17,227 nucleotides of DNA from Actinomycetota bacterium. GTDB lineage: Bacteria; Actinomycetota; Actinomycetes; Actinomycetales; Microbacteriaceae. A model generated the notes under the pieces. That model saw only the letters and a list, made by a program, of their open reading frames with translations, was not told the origin of the DNA and did not search any database. The DNA lies in assembly GCA_016870695.1 (NCBI GenBank), contig VGAV01000013.1, forward strand, positions 1-17,227. The letters are read 5' to 3'. This document shows, in pieces, positions 7,998-14,896 of this stretch. Within the stretch, counting starts at the first letter, position 1; every line of letters begins with the position of its first letter. The position numbers and the translations under genes are program-made.

Positions 7998-10900
7998 TCA
8001 GGACGCGGTCGACACCTCGGCAGACGCCGGCTGCGGCAGCGGCCAGAGGGCGTCGAGCAGCTGACGGACCCAGTCGATGAGGTTCGCGTCGCCGGCGTCC
8101 TGCGGCAGGGGCACGACCATGGCGTCGCCGCCCGCGACGAGCTTGGCCTTGGGGTACAGCCGCTGCAGGCGCACCCGCATCGAGTCCGGCAGGTTCGCCG
8201 GGGCGACGCGGAGGTTCGGTCCCATTGCAACGACGTCGGCGAGTCCGGCCTGCGCGGCGCGGCGACGCAGGCGGGCGACGGCGACGAGCCCCTCCACCTC
8301 GGCCGGCGGCTCGCCGTAGCGGTCGCGCAGCTCCTCGACGACGAGGTCGATCGCGTCGTCCTTGGCGGTGGCGGATGCCGCGGCGGACAGCTTCTGGTAC
8401 GCCTCCAGCCGCAGGCGTTCGCTGTCGATGTAGGACTCCGGCAGGCGGGCGTCGACCGGCAGCTCCAGACGCAGCTCGGTCGGACCCTCGACGTCGTCGC
8501 CGCGGAAGGTCGACACGGCCTCGCCGATCATGCGCAGGTAGAGGTCGAAGCCGACGCCCGCGATGTGTCCGGCCTGCTCGGCGCCCAGCAGGTTGCCGGC
8601 GCCGCGCAGCTCGAGGTCCTTCAACGCGACCTGCATGCCGCTGCCGAGGTCGTTGTTGACGGCGATCGTCTCGAGGCGGTCCGCCGCGGTCTCGGACAGC
8701 GGCTTCATCTCGTCGTACAGGAAGTACGCGTACGCCCGATCGCGTCCGCGGCCCACGCGCCCGCGCAGCTGGTGCAGCTGCGACAGGCCGTACTTGTCGG
8801 CGCGGTCGATGATGATCGTGTTGGCGTTGGAGATGTCGAGACCGGTCTCGATGATGGTGGTCGACACGAGCACGTCCGCGCGGCGCTCCCAGAAGTCGTC
8901 GACGACCTGCTCGAGCGCGTGCTCCCCCATCTGGCCGTGGGCGACGACGATCCGCGCCTCGGGGACCAGCTCGGCGAGGTGCGCCGCGACCCGCTGGATC
9001 GACGAGACGCGGTTGTGCACGTAGAAGACCTGGCCCTCCCGCAGCAGCTCGCGACGGATCGCGGCCGCGATCTGCTTGTCGTTGTTCGGGCCGACGTACG
9101 ACAGGATCGGGTGCCGGTCCTCGGGCGGGGTGGCCAGCGTCGACATCTCCCGGATGCCGGTGACCGCCATCTCGAGCGTGCGCGGGATCGGGGTGGCGCT
9201 CATGGCGAGGATGTCGACGTTCGTCTTCAGCTTCTTCAGCGCGTCCTTGTGCTCGACGCCGAAGCGCTGCTCCTCGTCGATGATCATCAGGCCGAGGTCC
9301 TTGAAGATCACCTTCTCGGTCAGGATGCGGTGCGTGCCGATGACCATGTCGACGGTGCCGTCGGCGAGACCCGCGAGCGTGGCCTTGACCTCCTTGTCGC
9401 TCTGGAAGCGCGAGAGCGGCCGCACGGTCACCGGGAAGCCGGCGAACCGTTCGGCGAAGGTCTCGAGGTGCTGCTTGACCAGCAGCGTCGTCGGCACGAG
9501 CATCGCGACCTGCTTGCCGTCCTGGATCGCCTTGAACGCGGCGCGGACGGCCACCTCCGTCTTGCCGAAGCCGACGTCGCCGGACAGCAGCCGGTCCATC
9601 GGGATCGGCTTCTCCATGTCGGCCTTGATCTCGTCGATCGTCTGGAGCTGGTCCTGGGTCTCCGCGAACGGGAACGCCTCCTCCAGCTCGCGCTGCCACG
9701 GGGTGTCGGGGCCGAAGGCGTACCCCTTGGATGCCATCCGCGCCGAGTACAGCTTCACCAGCTCGACCGCGATGTCGCGGACGGCCTTGCGCGCACGGCC
9801 CTTGGCGGCGGCCCAGTCGCTGCCGCCCATCTTCGACAGCGTCGGCATCTCGCCGCCGACGTACTTCGACAGCAGGTCGAGCTGGTCGGTGGGGACGAAC
9901 AGCTTGTCGCCCGGGTAGCCGCGCTTGGAGGGCGCGTACTCGAGGACGAGGTACTCCTTCGTCGTCTTGACGGCGTTGCGCCCGCCGCTGGACACCTCCC
10001 GCTGCGTCAGCTCGATGAACTTGCCGATGCCGTGCGTCGCGTGAACGACGACGTCGCCGGGCTTCAGCTGCAGCGGGTCGACGACGTTGCGGCGGCGGGA
10101 GGCGAGCTTCTTCGCACCGCGGTTGTCGGTGCCGACGGACCTGCCGTAGAACTCGGTCTCGGTGATGACGGCGAACTTCGCCTCGGTCAGTTCGAAGCCG
10201 CGTTCCAGCGAGGCGCACACGACGTGCGCGACGCCGGGCTCGGGCGGGGTGAGGACGGCGTCCACGCGACGGGCGGCGATCTCGCGCTCGGCGAGGACGT
10301 CCCGCGCGCGGTCGACCATCCCGGGGCCGGATGCCGTAACGACGACCGACCACCCCTCGGCCAGGAGCGCACCGACGTGGGCGGTGGCGCCCTCGACGTT
10401 GCCCTGGAACGACGGGACCGGGTCGGCCTTGATGCGGTGCGCGGCGTCGTCGCCGGCGATGAGGCCCTCGTCCTCGGCATCCGCCGCCCCGGAATCGAAC
10501 GCGCTCAGCTGCCACCACACGCCGCCGCGCCCCGAGGCGATCTCGTGCAGGTCCGCGAGGGTCACGAAGTCGCCGGCACCGAGGTCGACGGGCGTGTCCG
10601 CACCGGCGGTCGCCGCGGACCACGCCGCCTCCAGGAACTCGCGGTTGGTGTCGCCGAGGGTGGTGGCGCGGGCGCGGGAGCGCTCGGGATCGACCAGCGC
10701 CACGGCGCTGCCGCCGGGGAGGTAGTCGGCGAGGGTGACGATGCGGTCGACGAGCACCGGGATGAGCGACTCCATACCCTCGGCGGGGATGCCCTCGGCC
10801 ATCTTCTCCAGCAGCTGACGCAGACCCGGGTAGCCGTCGCGCAGCTCGGCGGCGCGCGCGCGCACCGCAGGAGTGAGCAGAAGCTCGCGGCTGGGCACGA

Positions 10901-11588
10901 GCGACACCGCGGTCACCTCGCCGGGGAGGGAGCGCTGGTCGGCGACGGAGAACGCGCGGATCTGGTCGACCTCGTCGCCGAAGAACTCGACGCGGTACGG
11001 GTGGTCGGCCACCGGCGGGAAGACGTCGAGGATGCCGCCGCGCACCGCGAACTCCCCGCGACGCGACACCATGTCGACGCGGTGGTACGCGAGCTCGACG
11101 AGGCGGGTCAGGACGTCCTCCAGCTCCTGACCGCGGGCGCCGACGGCGAGGTCGATCGGCGCGACGTCGCCGAGGCCGTCCGCGAGCGGCTGCAGGGCGC
11201 TGCGCACCGACGCGGTGATGACGAGGGGCGCCTGCCCGTCCCACGCGGCGATCCGCCGCAGGACGTCGAGGCGACGGCCGACGGTCTCGGGGCTCGGGCT
11301 GAGCCGCTCGTGCGGCAACGTCTCCCACGCGGGGAAGTGGAGCACCTGCGCGCCGGGGAGCACGGCCTCCAGGGCCGGTCCGAGCGCCTCGGCGCGGCGG
11401 CCCGTCGGAGCGACGACCAGCACCGCCCCGGGGGCGCCCGCGGCACGGCGGCGCTCGAGGAGGCCGGCGATGACGGGGGCGTCCAGCCCGTCGACGAGGG
11501 AGAGGGACAGGTCGGCGGATGCCGCGGACGCGGCCTCCCGGTACGACTCAGCCTGCTCGAGGGCGCGAACTATCCCGGGAACTGTCAC
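7998..11588 (-). CDS. mfd: Transcription-repair coupling factor Mfd
   Basis: DNA translocase that removes RNA polymerase stalled at DNA damage and recruits UvrA for nucleotide excision repair. 1196 residues, full length. The UvrB-like N-terminal module is visible in HFPAWETLPHERLSP (84-98) and RRGEFAVRGGILDVFPP (176-192). The RNA-polymerase-interacting domain begins at LKPGDVVVHATHGIGKF (508-524). The RecG-like motor follows: Walker A GDVGFGKT (670-677), THRIL (752-756), Walker B DEEQ (771-774), SATPIPRTL (797-805), STTIIETGLDI (909-919) and QLRGRVGR (940-947). The C-terminal TRCF domain spans about 1040-1150. The GTG at 11588 gives the conserved start. It has no Shine-Dalgarno sequence but a TAGACT box 7 nt upstream, suggesting a leaderless mRNA. 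It diverges from the 11742 membrane gene and ends at the hairpin shared with ppc. Confidence 0.98.
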   Translation of the reverse strand: MTVPGIVRALEQAESYREAASAASADLSLSLVDGLDAPVIAGLLERRRAAGAPGAVLVVAPTGRRAEALGPALEAVLPGAQVLHFPAWETLPHERLSPSPETVGRRLDVLRRIAAWDGQAPLVITASVRSALQPLADGLGDVAPIDLAVGARGQELEDVLTRLVELAYHRVDMVSRRGEFAVRGGILDVFPPVADHPYRVEFFGDEVDQIRAFSVADQRSLPGEVTAVSLVPSRELLLTPAVRARAAELRDGYPGLRQLLEKMAEGIPAEGMESLIPVLVDRIVTLADYLPGGSAVALVDPERSRARATTLGDTNREFLEAAWSAATAGADTPVDLGAGDFVTLADLHEIASGRGGVWWQLSAFDSGAADAEDEGLIAGDDAAHRIKADPVPSFQGNVEGATAHVGALLAEGWSVVVTASGPGMVDRARDVLAEREIAARRVDAVLTPPEPGVAHVVCASLERGFELTEAKFAVITETEFYGRSVGTDNRGAKKLASRRRNVVDPLQLKPGDVVVHATHGIGKFIELTQREVSSGGRNAVKTTKEYLVLEYAPSKRGYPGDKLFVPTDQLDLLSKYVGGEMPTLSKMGGSDWAAAKGRARKAVRDIAVELVKLYSARMASKGYAFGPDTPWQRELEEAFPFAETQDQLQTIDEIKADMEKPIPMDRLLSGDVGFGKTEVAVRAAFKAIQDGKQVAMLVPTTLLVKQHLETFAERFAGFPVTVRPLSRFQSDKEVKATLAGLADGTVDMVIGTHRILTEKVIFKDLGLMIIDEEQRFGVEHKDALKKLKTNVDILAMSATPIPRTLEMAVTGIREMSTLATPPEDRHPILSYVGPNNDKQIAAAIRRELLREGQVFYVHNRVSSIQRVAAHLAELVPEARIVVAHGQMGEHALEQVVDDFWERRADVLVSTTIIETGLDISNANTIIIDRADKYGLSQLHQLRGRVGRGRDRAYAYFLYDEMKPLSETAADRLETIAVNNDLGSGMQVALKDLELRGAGNLLGAEQAGHIAGVGFDLYLRMIGEAVSTFRGDDVEGPTELRLELPVDARLPESYIDSERLRLEAYQKLSAAASATAKDDAIDLVVEELRDRYGEPPAEVEGLVAVARLRRRAAQAGLADVVAMGPNLRVAPANLPDSMRVRLQRLYPKAKLVAGGDAMVVPLPQDAGDANLIDWVRQLLDALWPLPQPASAEVSTAS

Positions 11589-11595
11589 TCGAAGC

Positions 11596-11601
11596 AGTCT
11601 A
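11596..11601 (-). promoter_or_regulatory. -10 box (TAGACT) of mfd, predicted leaderless transcript
   Basis: TAGACT ends 7 nt before the mfd GTG, the same spacing as at ppc and the 11742 gene. There is no ribosome binding site between box and start, which supports transcription beginning at the start codon. Confidence 0.65.
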
Positions 11602-11728
11602 CGCCGGGGGTACGACACGGAGGCCGGGACCGTCGCCTCCCGTCCGGACGCGCAGCCGCCGGCGGCTCCCCACCCCGGAGAGCATCCGCTGCGGGCCTCG
11701 CCGCTGTCGGGGACGCGCGGGGCTCTCG

Positions 11729-11734
11729 TAGGCT
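11729..11734 (+). promoter_or_regulatory. -10 box (TAGGCT) of the 11742 gene, predicted leaderless transcript
   Basis: TAGGCT is followed by exactly 7 nt (gaaccgc) and then ATG. No Shine-Dalgarno sequence is present. The geometry is the same as at ppc and mfd. Confidence 0.65.
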
Positions 11735-11741
11735 GAACCGC

Positions 11742-12239
11742 ATGTCCGCACCGCACGCGCCCGGCCCGTCCGACGGCGTCTCGTTCGCCGCCCCGCACGT
11801 GCCGCCGCCGACCGGGACGCTCGTTGGCCCGCCGGAGACGCGGCGGCGACGACGCCCGCTCGGCCGCGTCGCGCTGGTGCTGGCCATCGTGGCGGGCGTC
11901 CTCGCTCCCGCGGTCGCCGGTCTCGCCTCGTTCCGGGTGGCGCGCGGGGCGGGGGGCGAGTTCCTCGCCCGCGGCGGGACGAGCGTCGACTGGCGCGTCC
12001 TCTCCCCCGTCCGCGACCTCGTGCTGGTCGCCGAGGCGTCGTTCTGGGCGGCGACGGTGCTGGGGGTCGCAGCCCTCGTGGTGGGCATCGTCGCGACCGC
12101 CCGCGGGCTTGGACGCGGCGCCGGGATCACGGCCATCGTGCTCTCCGTCCTCGGTCCGCTCGTCTTCTCCGTGTGCGTGGCGCTGGCGCTGTTCGCGGGC
12201 GCCGCGACCGTGTCCGGTGCCGGGGGCAGCCCGGTCTGA
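11742..12239 (+). CDS. Small membrane protein with proline-rich N-terminus and three transmembrane segments
   Basis: 165 residues, not assigned to a named family with confidence. A proline-rich, probably cytoplasmic tail (1-33) is followed by an arginine cluster (ETRRRRR, 32-38). Three hydrophobic segments follow at about 42-64, 94-118 and 127-155, with short loops between them. The build resembles DUF4190-like actinobacterial proteins of unknown function. The ATG is fixed by the TAGGCT box 7 nt before it. It starts 153 bp from the divergent mfd gene and is followed by another protein of the same general build (12390). The region 12240-12389 holds only a possible hairpin (cccgcgg at 12274-12280 against 12293-12299) and the next promoter. 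A role in membrane or envelope physiology is possible but not shown. Confidence 0.8.
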   Translation: MSAPHAPGPSDGVSFAAPHVPPPTGTLVGPPETRRRRRPLGRVALVLAIVAGVLAPAVAGLASFRVARGAGGEFLARGGTSVDWRVLSPVRDLVLVAEASFWAATVLGVAALVVGIVATARGLGRGAGITAIVLSVLGPLVFSVCVALALFAGAATVSGAGGSPV

Positions 12240-12337
12240 CCGGCCGCATCGACCGGGCGGGGGCCGTCCCGATCCCGCGGTGCTACCGCTCCCCGCGGGC
12301 CTCCGTCCACCCCCGTATCCGCGGCGACCTCCGTCCC

Positions 12338-12343
12338 TAGACT
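12338..12343 (+). promoter_or_regulatory. -10 box (TAGACT) of the 12390 gene
   Basis: TAGACT here would start a transcript near 12350 with a leader of about 40 nt. The leader holds a small hairpin (ggcgc-gcgt-gcgcc, about 12354-12367) and then an AAGGAGG ribosome binding site, so this gene differs from its leaderless neighbour. Confidence 0.55.
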
Positions 12344-12389
12344 CGGTTCACCTGGCGCGCGTGCGCCGCCGAGACGAAGGAGGACCGCC

Positions 12390-12884
12390 ATGAGCACTCC
12401 CCCACCCGCCCCCGAGCCCTACGACGCGCGCTCCGGCGCCCCGCGATACGCTCCGCCCGTCGACGACTACGCCCAGCCCTCGCGCACCAAGGGCGCGCGC
12501 GGACTCGGCCTGATCGCTTTCCTGGCCGCCCTGGCGGGCGCCGTGATCGGCTCGATCCTCGGTTTCATCGGCGGGATGCAGAGCGGGTCGCTCGCCCAGT
12601 ACGTCGACATCACGGGCACGACTCAGGTCGACCCGAACAGCATCCCGCCCGAGGGCCAGAACGCCGCCGTCGTCGGCGGCATCCTCACCCTCGTCGCGTT
12701 CCTCGTGTGGGGCGCGCTCGCGCTGTGGGGCCTCATCCAGGGCATCATCGCCGCCGTCAAGAACCGCGGCCGCGGCTGGGGCATCGCCGCGATCATCGTG
12801 GCCGTGCTCGGCATCGGCGCGGTGCTGACCTTCACGTCGATCGGTGTGGCCGTCGGCGCTGGACCGTACCTCGGGACCATGTGA
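12390..12884 (+). CDS. Small membrane protein with proline-rich N-terminus, three hydrophobic segments
   Basis: 164 residues, no family recognised with confidence. A proline- and tyrosine-rich tail (about 1-32, with PEPYDARSGAPRYAPP) is followed by three hydrophobic stretches at about 38-62, 93-122 and 130-157. Between the first and second is a polar loop of about 30 residues (YVDITGTTQVDPNSIPPEGQ), probably outside the membrane. The start is clear: AAGGAGG lies 6 nt before the ATG. General layout matches the preceding 11742 protein, which hints at related roles or distant paralogy, but no direct sequence match is obvious by eye. The gene ends at the strong hairpin 12888-12945. Confidence 0.85.
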   Translation: MSTPPPAPEPYDARSGAPRYAPPVDDYAQPSRTKGARGLGLIAFLAALAGAVIGSILGFIGGMQSGSLAQYVDITGTTQVDPNSIPPEGQNAAVVGGILTLVAFLVWGALALWGLIQGIIAAVKNRGRGWGIAAIIVAVLGIGAVLTFTSIGVAVGAGPYLGTM

Positions 12885-12887
12885 CGG

Positions 12888-12945
12888 ACCCGCGATACGA
12901 GGACGCCCCCGGCCGATCGGTCGGGGGCGTCCTCGTGTCGCGGGT
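12888..12945. terminator. 24-bp bidirectional hairpin between the 12390 gene and pth
   Basis: Positions 12888-12911 pair with 12922-12945 over 24 bp with one T-G wobble and no mismatch. The 10-nt loop is itself palindromic (ccgatcgg). It begins 3 bp after the stop of the plus-strand gene and ends 11 bp before the pth stop, so it fits both convergent transcripts. No U-tract is present on either side. Confidence 0.88.
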
Positions 12946-12956
12946 GTGGACCGCCG

Positions 12957-13541
12957 TCAGGCGCGCGGCGCGTGGTACCGCTGCTGAGCGGCCAGCAGAC
13001 CCTCGGACACCACCTGCTCGACCGCGTCCGCGGCATCCGAGACGAGGATGGGCAGGTTAGGCCGCTCGGTCGCGCCGAACGGGTCCAGGACCCAGTCGGC
13101 CGGGTCCTGACGGCCCGCGGGACGACCGATGCCGACACGGACGCGGGGGAACTCGGGGGTGCCGAGCGCCTTCGCCACATCACGGACCCCGTTGTGGCCA
13201 CCGTGACCGCCGCCGGTCTTCAGCTTGATCGTGTCGAACGGGATGTCCAGCTCGTCGTGGACGACGATCACGCGCTCCGGGTCGACCCCGTAGAACTTCG
13301 CCAGGCCGGCGACCGGTCCGCCGGAGACGTTCATGAAGCTGTTCGGCTTGGCGAGGACCATCTTGTCCGCGCCGGGCCGCAGCCACGTCTCGACGACGCG
13401 GGCGTTCGCCTTGTGCGCGCGGAACGTCTCGCTGCGGCGCGCGGCGAGCTCGTCCATCACCATCTGCCCGACGTTGTGCCTCGTCGCCTCGTATCGTGGG
13501 CCCGGGTTGCCCAGACCCACGATCAACCACGTCTGTGCCAT
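12957..13541 (-). CDS. pth: Peptidyl-tRNA hydrolase
   Basis: Cleaves the ester bond of peptidyl-tRNAs that drop off the ribosome, recycling tRNA. 194 residues, typical for the bacterial Pth family. Visible motifs are LIVGLGNPGPRYEATRHNVG (6-25) with Asn 12 and catalytic His 22, KPNSFMNVSG (65-74) with Asn 71, and VVHDELDIPF (93-102) with Asp 96. GGGHGGHNGVRD (110-121) with Asn 117 and RVGIGRP (135-141) complete the set. Two ATGs are possible. The ribosome binding site GAGGAGG abuts the first (13550) with no gap but lies 9 nt before the second (13541), so 13541 is preferred; it also yields the family-standard MAQTWL start. It follows rplY, the usual partner in Actinobacteria, but an intrinsic terminator lies between them. 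Confidence 0.96.
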   Translation of the reverse strand: MAQTWLIVGLGNPGPRYEATRHNVGQMVMDELAARRSETFRAHKANARVVETWLRPGADKMVLAKPNSFMNVSGGPVAGLAKFYGVDPERVIVVHDELDIPFDTIKLKTGGGHGGHNGVRDVAKALGTPEFPRVRVGIGRPAGRQDPADWVLDPFGATERPNLPILVSDAADAVEQVVSEGLLAAQQRYHAPRA

Positions 13542-13594
13542 GGCATCCATCCTCCTCGATCCTCCGCGGGACCGCCGACCGGCGGAAACGGAAA

Positions 13595-13616
13595 GGGGGC
13601 GCCCGCAGGCACCCCC
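13595..13616 (-). terminator. Intrinsic terminator after rplY
   Basis: On the minus strand a 9-bp stem (gggggtgcc / ggcgccccc, one T-G wobble, loop TGCG) is followed by CTTTCCGTTTCC. This is the only hairpin in the window with a recognisable U-rich tail. It sits between rplY and pth and should limit read-through into pth. A second small hairpin (ccgcc-gacc-ggcgg, 13572-13585) lies closer to the pth start. Confidence 0.8.
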
Positions 13617-13651
13617 TCGACGCGGTCGACCGCTCGCGCGGCCGGACGACG

Positions 13652-14293
13652 TCAGTTCTCGTCGTCGCCCTCGGCGCCGGCCTCGGACTCCTCGGCCTGC
13701 TCCTCGGCGACCTCGGCGTCGGCCTCGGCGATCTCCTCGTCCGCGGCGATGGTCGCGAGCGGGATCGAGACGGCCACGATGAGCTGCTCGGCGTCGCCGG
13801 TCAGGACGGCGCCGCGGGGCAGGTCGAGCTGGCCGGCGGTGATCTGCGTGCCGTCCTCGGCGCCCTCGACCGACACCTCGATGTTCTGCGGGATGTGGGT
13901 GGCCTCGACCTCGAGCGCGACGGTCGTGTTCTCGAGCGTGGCGATCGTGCCGGCGAAGGGCTCGCCCGTGACGATGACGGGGACGTCGACGGCGACCTTC
14001 TCGCCCTGGCGGACGACGAGCAGGTCGATGTGCTCGATGATCTGGTGCACCGGGTCCTTCTGCACGTCCTTGACCAGGACGAGCTGGCTCTTGCCGGCGA
14101 TGTCGAGGTCGAGCAGCGCGTTGGCGCGGCGGATGAGCAGCGCGACCTGGTGGCCCGGCAGCGCGACGTGCTGCGGGTCGGTGCCGTGACCGTAGATGAC
14201 GGCGGGGATCTTGCCCGCGGCGCGCAGACGGCGGGCGAAGCCCTTGCCGAAGTTCTCGCGGACCTCGGCGACGACCTTGTTGTCTTCCGACAT
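13652..14293 (-). CDS. rplY: Ribosomal protein bL25, long Ctc-type with C-terminal TL5 domain
   Basis: Binds 5S rRNA in the large ribosomal subunit. 213 residues: an N-terminal L25 domain (about 5-93, with KGFARRLRAAGKIPAVIYG at 17-35 and HIDLLVV at 88-94), then the beta-rich Ctc/TL5 C-terminal domain (about 100-182, with PVIVTGEPFAGTIATLE). A strongly acidic tail (DEEIAEADAEVAEEQAEESE and on, 185-213) completes it and is common in actinobacterial members. The ATG at 14293 has an AGGAG ribosome binding site 7 nt upstream. The frame stays open to a GTG at 14437, but the extra 48 residues do not match the family. A TAGACT box far upstream predicts a long leader. In Bacillus Ctc is a general-stress protein; regulation here is not known. 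Confidence 0.96.
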   Translation of the reverse strand: MSEDNKVVAEVRENFGKGFARRLRAAGKIPAVIYGHGTDPQHVALPGHQVALLIRRANALLDLDIAGKSQLVLVKDVQKDPVHQIIEHIDLLVVRQGEKVAVDVPVIVTGEPFAGTIATLENTTVALEVEATHIPQNIEVSVEGAEDGTQITAGQLDLPRGAVLTGDAEQLIVAVSIPLATIAADEEIAEADAEVAEEQAEESEAGAEGDDEN

Positions 14294-14305
14294 GATGTTC
14301 TCCTC

Positions 14306-14346
14306 GCGGGCGCGCGGCCCGCAGCTTGGTGGACGGGCGAGGCCCG
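14306..14346 (-). promoter_or_regulatory. Two adjacent GC-rich hairpins in the rplY leader
   Basis: On the transcript, cgggc-ctc-gcccg (14346-14334) is followed by gcgggc-cgcgc-gcccgc (14322-14306), which ends directly at the GAGGAG ribosome binding site. Such a structure could affect translation of rplY. No known riboswitch or ribosomal-protein leader family was recognised. Confidence 0.4.
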
Positions 14347-14484
14347 CACGTATGTGGTCTGGATTCGACTCGAACGCGAGCGCGTGAGGAAAGCCGGGAG
14401 CCTGCATCACCGCGTCGATCACGGACACCGTCGGCACCCCGCCCGGGGCGCACGACGAGGAGTCCCTCGCCGAAGTTCGCCCCG

Positions 14485-14490
14485 AGTCTA
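14485..14490 (-). promoter_or_regulatory. Candidate -10 box (TAGACT) of rplY
   Basis: TAGACT on the minus strand would start transcription near 14477, giving an rplY leader of about 184 nt. A weak -35-like TCGAAG lies 18 bp upstream. This box and the TAGGAT at 14555 on the other strand form a divergent promoter region. Confidence 0.5.
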
Positions 14491-14554
14491 CCAGCGACCG
14501 GGGGCGGACTTCGACCCGACCCCGCTCCGGCGCGGCCGCGGCGCGCGACCCCGG

Positions 14555-14560
14555 TAGGAT
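14555..14560 (+). promoter_or_regulatory. Candidate -10 box (TAGGAT) of the 14590 small gene
   Basis: TAGGAT predicts a start near 14568 and a leader of about 22 nt carrying the GGAGG ribosome binding site (14579-14583). Confidence 0.5.
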
Positions 14561-14589
14561 CGACGGGCATTCCCTACCGGAGGACCTCC

Positions 14590-14715
14590 ATGGACAGCGG
14601 CTTCTTCTCCCACGTGATGATCATCGTCGTTGGCGCGATCGCGACCCTCGGCGGCATCGGCCTGATCGGCGCCCTCGTCTCCCTCGGCCGCACGGCCGCG
14701 TACAAGAAGCACTGA
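14590..14715 (+). CDS. 41-residue single-pass membrane peptide
   Basis: A complete small gene: TAGGAT box, GGAGG ribosome binding site 6 nt before ATG, 41 codons and a stop. The peptide has a short N-terminus (MDSGFFSH), one hydrophobic segment (about 9-32, glycine- and isoleucine-rich with GGIGLIGALV), and a basic C-terminus (GRTAAYKKH). The basic end suggests N-out, C-in topology by the positive-inside rule. No family is recognised. Its promoter and ribosome binding site are better than those of chance reading frames in this DNA. It could be a small regulator of a membrane protein or a structural membrane peptide. Confidence 0.7.
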   Translation: MDSGFFSHVMIIVVGAIATLGGIGLIGALVSLGRTAAYKKH

Positions 14716-14737
14716 CGCCCGACTCCACTCCCCCGGC

Positions 14738-14891
14738 GCTGACTCGGCGCGAATGCACGCCCCAGCACCGCTTTCGCGTACATCTGCGACAAGTCACGGC
14801 TGAGGTGCCCCCGCGCTGACGTGGCGCGAATGCACGCCCCAGCACCCCCTTCGCGTCCACCTGCGACCAGTCACGGCGGAGGAGTCCCGGC
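14738..14891. repeat. Tandem repeat, two copies of a 77-bp unit
   Basis: Copies at 14738-14814 and 14815-14891 align without gaps, with 66 of 77 positions identical by my count. A 24-bp block, ggcgcgaatgcacgccccag plus cacc, is unchanged. Each copy holds a short inverted repeat (cgcgaa ... ttcgcg, at 14748-14753/14773-14778 and 14825-14830/14850-14855). It fills the gap between the convergent small membrane gene and the FAH-family gene and shows no coding signal. Confidence 0.85.
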
Positions 14892-14896
14892 GGGGG

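Noticed and set aside
7845..12239. A very long plus-strand open frame (about 1464 codons) opposite mfd, with another long one on the minus strand at 7633-11328
   Set aside because: Both are shadows of mfd and ppc in high-GC DNA; their translations are low-complexity (Arg/Pro or Val/Asp/Glu-rich) without domains. Only the 3' end of the first, from 11742, is a real gene.
14358..14385. tRNA-like T-arm (ggattcgactc)
   Set aside because: No acceptor stem, anticodon arm or CCA context can be built around it.
14294..14437. 48-residue N-terminal extension of bL25 from a GTG at 14437
   Set aside because: It does not match the family N-terminus, and AGGAG lies at the right distance from the ATG at 14293.
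14738..14891. Remnant of an insertion sequence
   Set aside because: Only two 77-bp units, no transposase fragment, terminal inverted repeats or target duplication.
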